Below, piece after piece: positions 1 through 12,775 of a stretch of DNA of 64,000 bases. A program made the position numbers and the translations under genes. The DNA is from CAG-103 sp905215475. Lineage in GTDB: Bacteria; Bacillota; Clostridia; Oscillospirales; Oscillospiraceae. The DNA is taken from assembly GCA_905215475.1 (NCBI GenBank), contig CAJMPW010000001.1, positions 475,503-539,502 of the forward strand, read 5' to 3'. The notes beneath the pieces are model-generated. The model saw nothing but the letters and a program-made list of their open reading frames with translations. It was not told where the DNA came from and made no database searches. Numbering within the stretch: the first letter of the stretch is position 1; each line of letters opens with the position of its first letter.

Positions 1-1
1 C

Positions 2-1513
<1,512 letters not shown>

Positions 1514-1516
1514 AAC

Positions 1517-5239
<3,723 letters not shown>

Positions 5240-5256
5240 TCGCCCAATACCAACCG

Positions 5257-5296
5257 TTTCACCGGGATATGCAAGCATATCCCGGTGAAATTTTCG
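5257..5296 (+). terminator. Intrinsic terminator of the rpoBC operon
   Basis: A perfect 16-bp stem (5257-5272 with 5275-5290) closes on a two-base AA spacer and is followed by TTTTCGCTCT. The stem contains ACCGGGATATGC and its complement. It lies 18 bases after the rpoC stop. Confidence 0.85.
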
Positions 5297-5318
5297 CTCT
5301 CGACTTGAATAAAAATGC

Positions 5319-5347
5319 TTGACGAATCTTGTGCAATATGCTAAAAT
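5319..5347 (+). promoter_or_regulatory. Promoter and long leader of the str operon
   Basis: TTGACG (5319-5324) and TAAAAT (5342-5347) are separated by 17 bases, a near-consensus vegetative promoter. The start point would be near 5354, giving a leader of about 155 nucleotides before rpsL. The leader contains a GC-rich stretch, a possible GCCCGGAGTTTCC / AAATTCCGG pairing near 5408-5433 and an AT-rich ribosome-binding region. Leaders of this operon often carry an r-protein autoregulatory site; that use here is inference. Confidence 0.7.
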
Positions 5348-5509
5348 CCTATTTTGCGTGGGCGTGCGCCTATCGGTTCGCCGCGCCTGTATAAAAAGCA
5401 CAAAAAAGCCCGGAGTTTCCTGAAAAAATTCCGGCAGAATCACGGTTTATCCGGTGCTGATTTTTGGCATCGTATAAATAAATCATTTTTCGAGGAAAGG
5501 AGGAAAACC

Positions 5510-5932
5510 ATGCCTACTTTTAACCAGTTGGTGAGAAAGGGCAGAGAGAAGGTCACCTACAAGTCCGCGTCTCCCGCCATGCAGAAGGGCCTCAACACCC
5601 TGAAGAACCGCGAGACCGATCTGAGCGCTCCTCAGAAGAGAGGCGTTTGCACTGCCGTGCGTACCTCTACCCCCAAGAAGCCGAACTCCGCGCTTCGTAA
5701 GATCGCCCGTGTGCGTCTGACCAACGGCTACGAGGTAACCGCCTACATCCCGGGCATCGGTCACAACCTGCAGGAGCATAGCGTCGTTATGATCCGCGGC
5801 GGCCGTGTCAAGGACCTTCCTGGCGTTCGTTACCACATCATCCGCGGCACCCTCGATACGCAGGGCGTTTCCGGACGTATGCAGGCCCGTTCCAAGTACG
5901 GTGCCAAGCGGCCGAAGGCAGGAAAGAAGTAA
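5510..5932 (+). CDS. rpsL: 30S ribosomal protein S12
   Basis: S12, 140 residues, decodes at the A site of the small subunit. The start chosen is the ATG at 5510 behind GGAAAGGAGGAAAACC; an open frame upstream (from 5354) lacks a ribosome binding site and is not S12-like. The motif TPKKPNSALRK is intact, with the lysines at residues 56-57 that correspond to K42/K43 of E. coli, the wild-type (streptomycin-sensitive) state. The segment between residues 12 and 40 is longer than in E. coli, as usual in Firmicutes. First gene of the str operon. Confidence 0.98.
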   Translation: MPTFNQLVRKGREKVTYKSASPAMQKGLNTLKNRETDLSAPQKRGVCTAVRTSTPKKPNSALRKIARVRLTNGYEVTAYIPGIGHNLQEHSVVMIRGGRVKDLPGVRYHIIRGTLDTQGVSGRMQARSKYGAKRPKAGKK

Positions 5933-6059
5933 GTTCCAACAGCATTTTTTGCCCTGTTGTTAACTGATATATATTATCGTTGACCTCGGGGCGCAGACGG
6001 AGATGCGCTGCATCTTCGAGTACCTGTGAAGTCATTTTTTAATGAAGGAGGGAAGTATA

Positions 6060-6530
6060 GTGCCCAGAAGAGGTAACGTTCCCAAAAGAGAAGTTTTGCC
6101 GGATCCGATGTACAACAGCGTTCTGGTGACGAAGCTCGTCAACAGCGTGATGCTCGACGGCAAAAAGGGTGTTGCTCAGAAGGTCGTGTACGATGCTTTT
6201 GACATCATCAAGGAAAAGACCGGCAAGGAACCGCTTGACGCGTTTACCGAAGCCCTGAACAACATCATGCCGAGCCTCGAAGTCAAGGCTCGCCGTGTCG
6301 GCGGCGCAACCTACCAGGTTCCTATGGAAGTGCGTCCTGAGAGACGCCAGACGCTCGGCCTGCGCTGGCTGACGGGCTATGCCCGCAAGCGCAGTGAAAA
6401 GACCATGAAGGAGCGCCTCGCAGGCGAGATCATGGATGCCTGCAACAACACCGGCGCTGCTGTGAAGAAGCGCGAAGACACGCACAAGATGGCCGAGTCC
6501 AACAAGGCGTTCGCACACTTCCGCTGGTAA
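6060..6530 (+). CDS. rpsG: 30S ribosomal protein S7
   Basis: S7, 156 residues, nucleates assembly of the 30S head. The start is a GTG at 6060 after AAGGAGGGAAGTATA, giving the family N terminus MPRRGNVPKREVLPDP. An in-frame ATG at 6042 lies inside the ribosome binding site and is rejected. The C-terminal helix region (MAESNKAFAHFRW) is complete. The 127-base gap after rpsL holds no gene. S7 is the usual autoregulator of this operon in other bacteria; no clear S7 site was identified here. Confidence 0.97.
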   Translation: MPRRGNVPKREVLPDPMYNSVLVTKLVNSVMLDGKKGVAQKVVYDAFDIIKEKTGKEPLDAFTEALNNIMPSLEVKARRVGGATYQVPMEVRPERRQTLGLRWLTGYARKRSEKTMKERLAGEIMDACNNTGAAVKKREDTHKMAESNKAFAHFRW

Positions 6531-6554
6531 TCTTCCGACTAGGAGCTATCAATT

Positions 6555-8627
6555 ATGCCCAGACAATATTCCCTTGAAAACACAAGAAACATTGGCATCA
6601 TGGCGCACATCGACGCCGGTAAGACGACCACGACGGAACGCATTTTGTTCTACACGGGCGTCAACCACAAGCTCGGTGAGACCCATGAAGGCACCGCCAC
6701 CATGGACTGGATGGCGCAGGAGCAGGAGCGCGGCATCACGATCACGAGCGCTGCGACCACTTGCTTCTGGAAGGGCAACCGCATCAACATCATCGACACT
6801 CCGGGCCACGTCGACTTCACCGTTGAGGTCGAGCGCAGCCTGCGCGTGCTCGATGGCTGCGTGACGGTCCTCTGTGCCAAGGGCGGCGTTGAGCCGCAGT
6901 CCGAGACGGTCTGGAGACAGGCTGACCATTACAATGTTCCCCGCATGATCTACATCAACAAGATGGACATCATGGGCGCGAACTTCTACAACGTTGTGGA
7001 CATGGTGCATGATCGCCTGCGCTGCAACGCTGTTCCGATCCAGCTGCCGATCGGCGCTGAGGCAGATTTCCGCGGCATCATCGACCTGATCGATATGAAG
7101 GCGGACGTCTACTACGACGATCTCGGCAAGGATATGCGCGTCGAGGAGATCCCCGAGGATATGCGCGACGAGGCTGAAGAGTACCGCACGCAGCTGATTG
7201 AGGCGGTCGCCGATTTCGACGACGAGATCATGGAGCTGTATCTGGAGGGTGAGCAGGTGCCCACCGACAAGATCAGAGCGGCCATTCGCAAGGCTACGAC
7301 GCAGGTCAAGTTCGTCCCGATCGTGTGCGGCACGTCCTATAAGAATAAGGGTGTGCAGAAGCTGCTGGACGCCATCGTCGATTATATGCCGTCCCCGCTG
7401 GACATCCCGCCGATTACCGGCACCGTGCCCAAGACGGACGAGGTCGAGCACCGCGCCGCGGACGATTCCGCGCCGTTCTCCGCTCTGGCCTTCAAGATCA
7501 TGACCGACCCCTACGTCGGCCGTCTGGCATTCTTCCGTGTCTATTCCGGCACGATCGAAGCCGGCAAATCCGTCCTGAACTCCACGAAGGGCCAGCGTGA
7601 GCGTCTGGGCCGCATCCTTTTGATGCACGCCAACCACCGCGAGGATATCACGCAGGTCTATTCCGGTGATATCGCGGCGGCGGTCGGCCTGAAGAACACC
7701 ACGACCGGCGACACGCTCTGCGACGAGAAGAACCCGATCGTTCTCGAGTCGATGGAGTTCCCGGAGCCGGTTATCCGCGTAGCTATCGAGCCCAAGACCA
7801 AGGCCGGACAGGAGAAGATGGACATCGCTCTGGCGAAGCTCGCCGAGGAGGATCCCACCTTCAAAGCCTACACGGACGAGGAGACGGGCCAGACCATTAT
7901 CGCCGGCATGGGCGAGCTCCATCTGGAGATCATCGTCGATCGCCTTCTGCGCGAGTTCCGCGTCGAGGCGAATGTCGGCAGACCTCAGGTTTCCTATAAG
8001 GAGACCATCACCAAGGCCGCTACGGTGGACACGCGCTACGCGCGCCAGACCGGCGGCAAAGGCCAGTTTGCACACGTCAAGCTCACGATCGAGCCCAATG
8101 AGCCCGGAAAGGGTTACGAGTTCGTCAACGCGATCACCGGCGGTGCAATCCCGAAAGAGTTTATCCCCTGTGTGGATCAGGGCATCCAGGGCGCGATGCA
8201 GGCCGGCGTGCTTGCGGGCTATGAGGTCGTGGACGTGAAGGTCACGCTCATCGACGGCTCGTATCACGAGGTCGACTCGTCCGAGATGGCGTTTAAGATC
8301 TGCGGCAGTATGGCATTCAAGGAAGCCTGCCAGAAGGCGGGCCCCACGCTCCTCGAGCCCATCATGAAGGTCGTCGTTACGGCGCCGGAAAGCTACATGG
8401 GCGACGTCATGGGCGATATCAATGCCCGCCGCGGACAGATCGCCGGCACGGACATCCGCAACGGTGCGGCGATCGTCACTGCAAACGTGCCGCTGGCATC
8501 CATGTTCGGCTACGCGACCGACCTGCGCAGCAAGACGCAGGGTCGTGCAACCTACAGCATGGAGCCCAGTCATTTCGTAGAGCTGCCGAAGTCTCTTCAG
8601 GAGAAGATCATCCACGGCGGCAACTGA
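6555..8627 (+). CDS. fusA: Elongation factor G
   Basis: Translational GTPase that drives translocation, 690 residues, the usual length. GTP-binding motifs are seen in order: AHIDAGKTTTTE (G1, near residue 17), RGITITSAAT (G2), DTPGHVDF (G3) and NKMD (G4, near 135). Domains II to V follow without gaps. The start at 6555 has AGGAGCT upstream and lies 24 bases after rpsG. The context rpsL-rpsG-fusA-tuf marks this as the housekeeping copy rather than an EF-G paralogue. Confidence 0.98.
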   Translation: MPRQYSLENTRNIGIMAHIDAGKTTTTERILFYTGVNHKLGETHEGTATMDWMAQEQERGITITSAATTCFWKGNRINIIDTPGHVDFTVEVERSLRVLDGCVTVLCAKGGVEPQSETVWRQADHYNVPRMIYINKMDIMGANFYNVVDMVHDRLRCNAVPIQLPIGAEADFRGIIDLIDMKADVYYDDLGKDMRVEEIPEDMRDEAEEYRTQLIEAVADFDDEIMELYLEGEQVPTDKIRAAIRKATTQVKFVPIVCGTSYKNKGVQKLLDAIVDYMPSPLDIPPITGTVPKTDEVEHRAADDSAPFSALAFKIMTDPYVGRLAFFRVYSGTIEAGKSVLNSTKGQRERLGRILLMHANHREDITQVYSGDIAAAVGLKNTTTGDTLCDEKNPIVLESMEFPEPVIRVAIEPKTKAGQEKMDIALAKLAEEDPTFKAYTDEETGQTIIAGMGELHLEIIVDRLLREFRVEANVGRPQVSYKETITKAATVDTRYARQTGGKGQFAHVKLTIEPNEPGKGYEFVNAITGGAIPKEFIPCVDQGIQGAMQAGVLAGYEVVDVKVTLIDGSYHEVDSSEMAFKICGSMAFKEACQKAGPTLLEPIMKVVVTAPESYMGDVMGDINARRGQIAGTDIRNGAAIVTANVPLASMFGYATDLRSKTQGRATYSMEPSHFVELPKSLQEKIIHGGN

Positions 8628-8700
8628 CCTGCGCAACCGGCACAATGTGCCTTATAAGAAGTAAGTCACAACATTATTTTAGAATTAGGAGGATATTCTA

Positions 8701-9939
8701 ATGGCAAAGCAGATGTTCAATAGAAGCAAGCCCCATGTCAATATCGGCACCATCGGCCATATCGACCACGGCAAGACCACCCTGACCGCTGCGATCACGA
8801 AGGTTCTGTCCCTGTCCGACCCGAACAGCGCCGAGTTCGCCGCCTACGACCAGATCGATAAGGCTCCGGAGGAGAAGGCTCGTGGTATCACGATCAACAC
8901 CGCTCACGTTGAGTACCAGACCGACGACCGCATTGGTCCCGACGGCACCGAGATCAAGGGCCGCCACTATGCGCACGTTGACTGCCCGGGCCACGCCGAC
9001 TATATCAAGAACATGATCACCGGCGCTGCTCAGATGGACGGCGCGATCCTCGTCATTGCCGCTTCCGACGGCCCGATGGCTCAGACCCGTGAGCACCTGC
9101 TGCTCGCCCGTCAGGTCAACGTTCCGTACGTGCTCGTCTTCCTGAACAAGGTCGACCAGGTCGACGATCCCGAGCTGCTCGAGCTCGTCGAGATGGAAGT
9201 CCGTGAGCTGCTCGACAAGTACGATTTCCCGGGCGACGACACCCCGATCATCAAGGGCTCCGCTCTGAACGCCCTGATCTCCGAGTCCACCGATCCGAAG
9301 GCCCCCGAGTATGCCTGCATCTGGGAGCTCATGGACGCTGTTGACACCTGGATCAAGACCCCGGAGCGTGCCGCTGACAAGCCGTTCCTGATGCCCATCG
9401 AGGACGTGTTCACCATCTCCGGCCGTGGCACCGTCGTTACCGGCCGTGTCGAGCGTGGCGTCGTCAAGGTTGGCGATAAGGTTGAGATCGTCGGCATCAA
9501 GGACACCCAGGAGACCACCGTCACCGGCACCGAGATGTTCCACAAGACCCTCGAGTTCGCCGAGGCTGGCGACAACGTCGGCTGCCTGCTCCGCGGCATC
9601 GACAAGAAGGGCGTTGAGCGTGGCCAGGTTCTCGCTGCTCCGAAGTCCATCCACCCCCACACCAAGTTCAAGGGCCAGGTTTACGTCCTGTCCAAGGAAG
9701 AGGGCGGCCGTCACACCCCGTTCTTCAACAACTACCGTCCGCAGTTCTACTTCCGTACCACCGACGTGACCGGCGTCATCAGCCTCCCCGAGGGTGTTGA
9801 GATGTGCATGCCCGGCGACAACGTCGACATGGACGTCGAGCTGATCACCCCGATCGCCATCGAGCCCGGCCTGCGTTTCGCTATCCGTGAAGGCGGCCGT
9901 ACCGTTGGTTCCGGTGTTGTCATCGCCATCAACGAGTAA
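8701..9939 (+). CDS. tuf: Elongation factor Tu (with a short insertion near switch I)
   Basis: EF-Tu delivers aminoacyl-tRNA to the ribosome. 412 residues, against about 395-400 in most bacteria. GHIDHGKTTLT (G1), DCPGHADY (G3) and NKVD (G4) are intact. The extra length is an insertion of about 12 residues at positions 75-87 (DDRIGPDGTEIKG), between HVEYQT and RHYAHVDCPG, so between switch I and the G3 motif. The ribosome binding site is TTAGGAGGATATTCTA before the ATG. Codon use is highly biased, as expected for an abundant protein. Last gene of the str operon. Confidence 0.97.
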   Translation: MAKQMFNRSKPHVNIGTIGHIDHGKTTLTAAITKVLSLSDPNSAEFAAYDQIDKAPEEKARGITINTAHVEYQTDDRIGPDGTEIKGRHYAHVDCPGHADYIKNMITGAAQMDGAILVIAASDGPMAQTREHLLLARQVNVPYVLVFLNKVDQVDDPELLELVEMEVRELLDKYDFPGDDTPIIKGSALNALISESTDPKAPEYACIWELMDAVDTWIKTPERAADKPFLMPIEDVFTISGRGTVVTGRVERGVVKVGDKVEIVGIKDTQETTVTGTEMFHKTLEFAEAGDNVGCLLRGIDKKGVERGQVLAAPKSIHPHTKFKGQVYVLSKEEGGRHTPFFNNYRPQFYFRTTDVTGVISLPEGVEMCMPGDNVDMDVELITPIAIEPGLRFAIREGGRTVGSGVVIAINE

Positions 9940-9952
9940 TTCATCGCTTTGA

Positions 9953-9990
9953 AATTCTCCTCCGGCTTTGCCGGGGGAGAATTTTTTTGG
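9953..9990 (+). terminator. Intrinsic terminator after tuf
   Basis: AATTCTCCTCCGG pairs with CCGGGGGAGAATT (one G-U pair) over a short CTTTG loop, and seven Ts follow. It sits 14 bases after the tuf stop and closes the str operon. Confidence 0.9.
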
Positions 9991-10008
9991 ATGCCTGATG
10001 AGACAAAG

Positions 10009-10042
10009 CGGCGGGCTGCCCATCTCGGACAGCCCGCCGTTT
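10009..10042 (-). terminator. Terminator of the small minus-strand gene
   Basis: CGGCGGGCTG and CAGCCCGCCG form a 10-bp stem around 10011-10041. On the minus strand it follows the stop of the 70-residue gene and runs into CTTTGTCT. It may also back up termination from tuf. Confidence 0.6.
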
Positions 10043-10057
10043 GTTATCCGGTTTCGG

Positions 10058-10270
10058 TTAGCTGCGCTTTGCGTTGTCTGCGCGCAGCTGCGCATATGCG
10101 ATCGCGGCGACGATGCAGTACCCGGTAAGTGAGATCACAGACGCCTCAATGCCGAATTGCCCGCCCGTGACGGCGAAGCTGTCTGACTCGAGCACATAGC
10201 TCACAACGGCGTGCGCATCTGCTGCCTCGCCGATCGAGAGCCCGCCGCCGAGCGTTTTGCGTGTGCGCAT
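10058..10270 (-). CDS. Small hypothetical protein with one hydrophobic segment
   Basis: A 70-residue open frame not recognised as any family. The start chosen is the ATG at 10270, seven bases after GGAGG (minus strand CGGAGGACAATC-ATG); the longer frame from 10336 has no ribosome binding site. The N terminus is basic (MRTRKTLGGGLS), and residues 42-62 are hydrophobic (VISLTGYCIVAAIAYAQL), so it could be a membrane peptide. It is flanked by a terminator downstream and an inverted repeat upstream, which supports it being expressed. Function unknown. Confidence 0.55.
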   Translation of the reverse strand: MRTRKTLGGGLSIGEAADAHAVVSYVLESDSFAVTGGQFGIEASVISLTGYCIVAAIAYAQLRADNAKRS

Positions 10271-10298
10271 GATTGTCCTCCGAGATAAAAAATAGAAG

Positions 10299-10321
10299 GA
10301 TAGAGACATTTGATCTCTATC
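10299..10321 (-). promoter_or_regulatory. Inverted repeat upstream of the small gene
   Basis: GATAGAGA and TCTCTATC form perfect 8-base arms around a 7-base centre, about 30 bases upstream of the small gene's start. It could be an operator or a leader hairpin; the promoter itself is not clear. Confidence 0.4.
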
Positions 10322-10491
10322 TTTCCAATTTTTCATATTATCAGGATTTGTCTGCGTTTATAAGAAAAATGATCGCGTATCGGCGTTTTCGCTTGTTCCG
10401 CTTCGTATAAACTCCACAATTTTCAGGCGACGCGCTCACAAATCTGCGCTGTGCGCCACCGATCGGAAAGACTGAGCAGACGAAAAACGCG

Positions 10492-10520
10492 TTGATTTGC
10501 GCCGCAAAATGTGGTACGCT
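10492..10520 (+). promoter_or_regulatory. Possible promoter for the threonine/serine exporter gene
   Basis: TTGATT and TACGCT at 17-base spacing lie about 57 bases before the ATG at 10578. The -10 element is a weak match. Confidence 0.4.
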
Positions 10521-10577
10521 GTCAGCGCGAAAAAGTCCGGCCTCAGCCGGGAAATATACGCGAATGGAAAGACGACT

Positions 10578-11813
10578 ATGGATTATTATCTTTTGGCAGA
10601 TATGACGGTGCAGATCGGCTATGAGCTTGCGATCGCCGGTGCGGAGACGTACCGTGTCGAGGAGACGATGCGCCGCGTGATCGAGGCGTATGGCACGGAG
10701 GGGCAGGCGTTTGCCATCCCGAACTGTGTCGCCGTGAGCTTCGTGGCGCAAAATACAAAGCCGCTGACGATCATGAAACGTGTCGGCTACCATGGCAACG
10801 ACCTTGAGCGCATCGAAAAGCTCAACGCGCTCAGCCGGCGCATCTGCGCCGAGGTACCGGAACTGGCCGAGGCGCAGCGCTGGCTTAAGGAGACAGTGGC
10901 GGGCGTGCGCAGCTACGCCACGGGTGTCTACTATCTCGGCAACTTCATTGCCGCAGCGGGCTTTTGCTGCGTCTTTGGCGGCACGGTGCGCGACTGGCTG
11001 TGGGCGGGGCTGAGCGGTCTGATCATCGGCTTTGTTACGCGCTGGCTCGACCGACTCGAGGTCAACCCGTTTTTCAGCACCATTGCGGCGTCATTTCTCA
11101 TGGCCCTGCCGGCGTATATCGCGGCCGGGCTGGGCTGGCTCGACTGCGTGGCCGTGGTCATCATTGGCGCGCTGATGCTGCTTGTGCCGGGGCTATTGAT
11201 TACAAACTCCATGCGCGACATCATCTACGGCGACACGAGCTCCGGCGTCAGCCGCATCGTGCAGGTGCTGCTCTCGGCGTTTGCCATTGCGCTCGGTACG
11301 GCGGCCGCATGGCACGTCACCGCGCCGCTCTATGGTCATGCGGAGACGGCAGCGGCGCTGACCTATCCGCTCTGGGTGCAGGCGCTCGCGACGTTTGCCG
11401 CCTGCTTCGGCTTCGTGATCCTGTTTAATGTCCACGACTGGGGGCGCGTTTTGTGTGCGCTCGGCAGCGCGCTGACGTGGATCGTGTATCTCCTGTGCAT
11501 TCGTGCGGGGCACACGGTCTACAGCGCCAACTTCTTTTCCGAGGTCGTGGCTGCGTTTTATTCCGAGGCCATGGGACGCTGGCGTAAGTGTCCGGTTACG
11601 TCCTACCTCGTCATTTCAAGCATTCCGCTGCTGCCCGGCGCGGGCATTTATTACACGATGAGCATCGGGCTTTCGGGCGCGGTGCAGGAGGCGCTGCAAA
11701 AGGGATTGGAGACGGCCGGCATCGCCGGCAGCCTTGCAGTCGGCATTCTGCTGGTGTCGACGGTGTTTCGCGTTGTGAACGCGCGCAAGCGCCGCCGGAT
11801 CTCCGGCCGATGA
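10578..11813 (+). CDS. Threonine/serine exporter family membrane protein (ThrE-ThrE_2 fusion)
   Basis: 411 residues with about ten hydrophobic segments. The N-terminal half (roughly 5-250) matches the ThrE type: a soluble start (YELAIAGAETYRVEETMRRV) followed by membrane segments. The C-terminal third (roughly 265-400) resembles the ThrE_2 type, so both halves that many Firmicutes encode as two genes are joined here. Predicted role is efflux of threonine or serine; substrate is inferred from the family. The start at 10578 has only a modest GGAAAG site, but upstream residues are not conserved-looking. The stop overlaps an ATG of the next gene's frame, so the two are probably cotranscribed. Confidence 0.8.
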   Translation: MDYYLLADMTVQIGYELAIAGAETYRVEETMRRVIEAYGTEGQAFAIPNCVAVSFVAQNTKPLTIMKRVGYHGNDLERIEKLNALSRRICAEVPELAEAQRWLKETVAGVRSYATGVYYLGNFIAAAGFCCVFGGTVRDWLWAGLSGLIIGFVTRWLDRLEVNPFFSTIAASFLMALPAYIAAGLGWLDCVAVVIIGALMLLVPGLLITNSMRDIIYGDTSSGVSRIVQVLLSAFAIALGTAAAWHVTAPLYGHAETAAALTYPLWVQALATFAACFGFVILFNVHDWGRVLCALGSALTWIVYLLCIRAGHTVYSANFFSEVVAAFYSEAMGRWRKCPVTSYLVISSIPLLPGAGIYYTMSIGLSGAVQEALQKGLETAGIAGSLAVGILLVSTVFRVVNARKRRRISGR

Positions 11814-11830
11814 ATCGGGAGGAAGCTGTC

Positions 11831-12517
11831 ATGGACGCATACCGCGTGCTTTTGTTCGATATCGACAACACACTGCTGGACTTTACTGCCGGGGCAATGC
11901 AGTCCATGGAGGCCATTTTCCTCGAGGCCGGTCTTGCGTATACCCTGGAGATGTTTGGCGTGTTCCAGACGGAAAACGACAAGCTCTGGGCGCGCATTGA
12001 GCGCGGGGAGCTGACGATTGCGGGGCTGCGTGATGTGCGCTGGCAGACGATCCTTGCTTGCCTCGGTCTTGAGGCGGACGGCGCAGCGATGGAGGACGCG
12101 TTTCGCATCCGGCTGCACGAGAGTGCCGTGCCGGTCGCGGGCGCACGGGAGGTGCTGGAGCATCTGCACGGAACATATCGCCTGTGCGCTGCAAGCAACG
12201 GCCCCTATGCGCAGCAGGTGAACCGGCTGCGCCGCGCTGGGATGTACGATTTCTTTGAGACGCTCTTTATTTCCGGGCAGATCGGCGCGGAAAAGCCGAG
12301 CGCGGTGTTTTTTGACCGCTGCATGGAGCACCTGCCCGGGGTGCGGCCGGAGCAGTGCCTGATGATCGGCGACTCGCTCACGGCGGATATTGCGGGCGGC
12401 AGAGCAGCGGGGATGCACACCTGCTGGTTCGACCCCGATGACCGTGGCAGCGCCATGCCGCCGCAGGCGGATCTGCGCATCACGCGGCTGGAACAGCTGA
12501 CGGATATTCTGTTATGA
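11831..12517 (+). CDS. HAD-superfamily hydrolase, YjjG-like nucleotidase type
   Basis: 228 residues. HAD motifs are in order: DIDNTLLDF (nucleophile Asp, motif I), AASNG (motif II), GAEKP (motif III lysine) and MIGDSLTADIAGG (motif IV), with an alpha-helical cap between I and II. The closest named family is the pyrimidine nucleotidase YjjG type, which removes phosphate from odd nucleotides; substrate is uncertain. The ATG at 11831 was preferred because GGGAGGA lies 7 bases upstream; an ATG at 11810 overlaps the previous stop and would add seven residues. Likely in an operon with the exporter. Confidence 0.8.
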   Translation: MDAYRVLLFDIDNTLLDFTAGAMQSMEAIFLEAGLAYTLEMFGVFQTENDKLWARIERGELTIAGLRDVRWQTILACLGLEADGAAMEDAFRIRLHESAVPVAGAREVLEHLHGTYRLCAASNGPYAQQVNRLRRAGMYDFFETLFISGQIGAEKPSAVFFDRCMEHLPGVRPEQCLMIGDSLTADIAGGRAAGMHTCWFDPDDRGSAMPPQADLRITRLEQLTDILL

Positions 12518-12537
12518 CGGCTATTTTATCAAGACGC

Positions 12538-12572
12538 AAAGGAGCGCCCGCCAGGATGTGCGAGCGCTCCTT
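12538..12572 (+). terminator. Hairpin after the HAD hydrolase gene
   Basis: AAGGAGCGC (from 12539) pairs with GCGCTCCTT (to 12572) around a 16-base loop, 20 bases after the stop. The T-tract is short, so termination is likely but may be weak. Confidence 0.55.
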
Positions 12573-12591
12573 CGCATATGTGCGCATAAAA

Positions 12592-12744
12592 ACGCGGGTG
12601 CAGCCACTCTGCATCCGCGTCAGCCTGTCAAAGAACCTCGTAGAGTTTCGCCGCCGGAGCTGCGAAAAAAGTCAAACCCTTCTGTCAAAAAAGGAAACTT
12701 TTTTGACAGCAACAAACGCGGGTGCAGAATGTTCTGCACCCGCG
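12592..12744. repeat. Cluster of three hairpins between convergent genes, two sharing one arm sequence
   Basis: Hairpin A (12592-12620): ACGCGGGTGCAG with CTGCATCCGCGT. Hairpin B (12682-12709): CTGTCAAAAAAG with CTTTTTTGACAG around GAAA. Hairpin C (12717-12744): CGCGGGTGCAGAA with TTCTGCACCCGCG. A and C share the arm CGCGGGTGCAG. Read on the minus strand, C followed by T-rich sequence is a plausible terminator of the flavoenzyme gene. Apart from these hairpins, 12518-12775 holds no gene I can see. Confidence 0.6.
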
Positions 12745-12775
12745 CGGGTTATGCGGTTTTGGCGTCAGCCGAAAA

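Noticed and set aside
5354..5509. N-terminal extension of rpsL from an upstream start
   Set aside because: No ribosome binding site, and the sequence is the leader of the str operon; S12 homologues start at the ATG at 5510.
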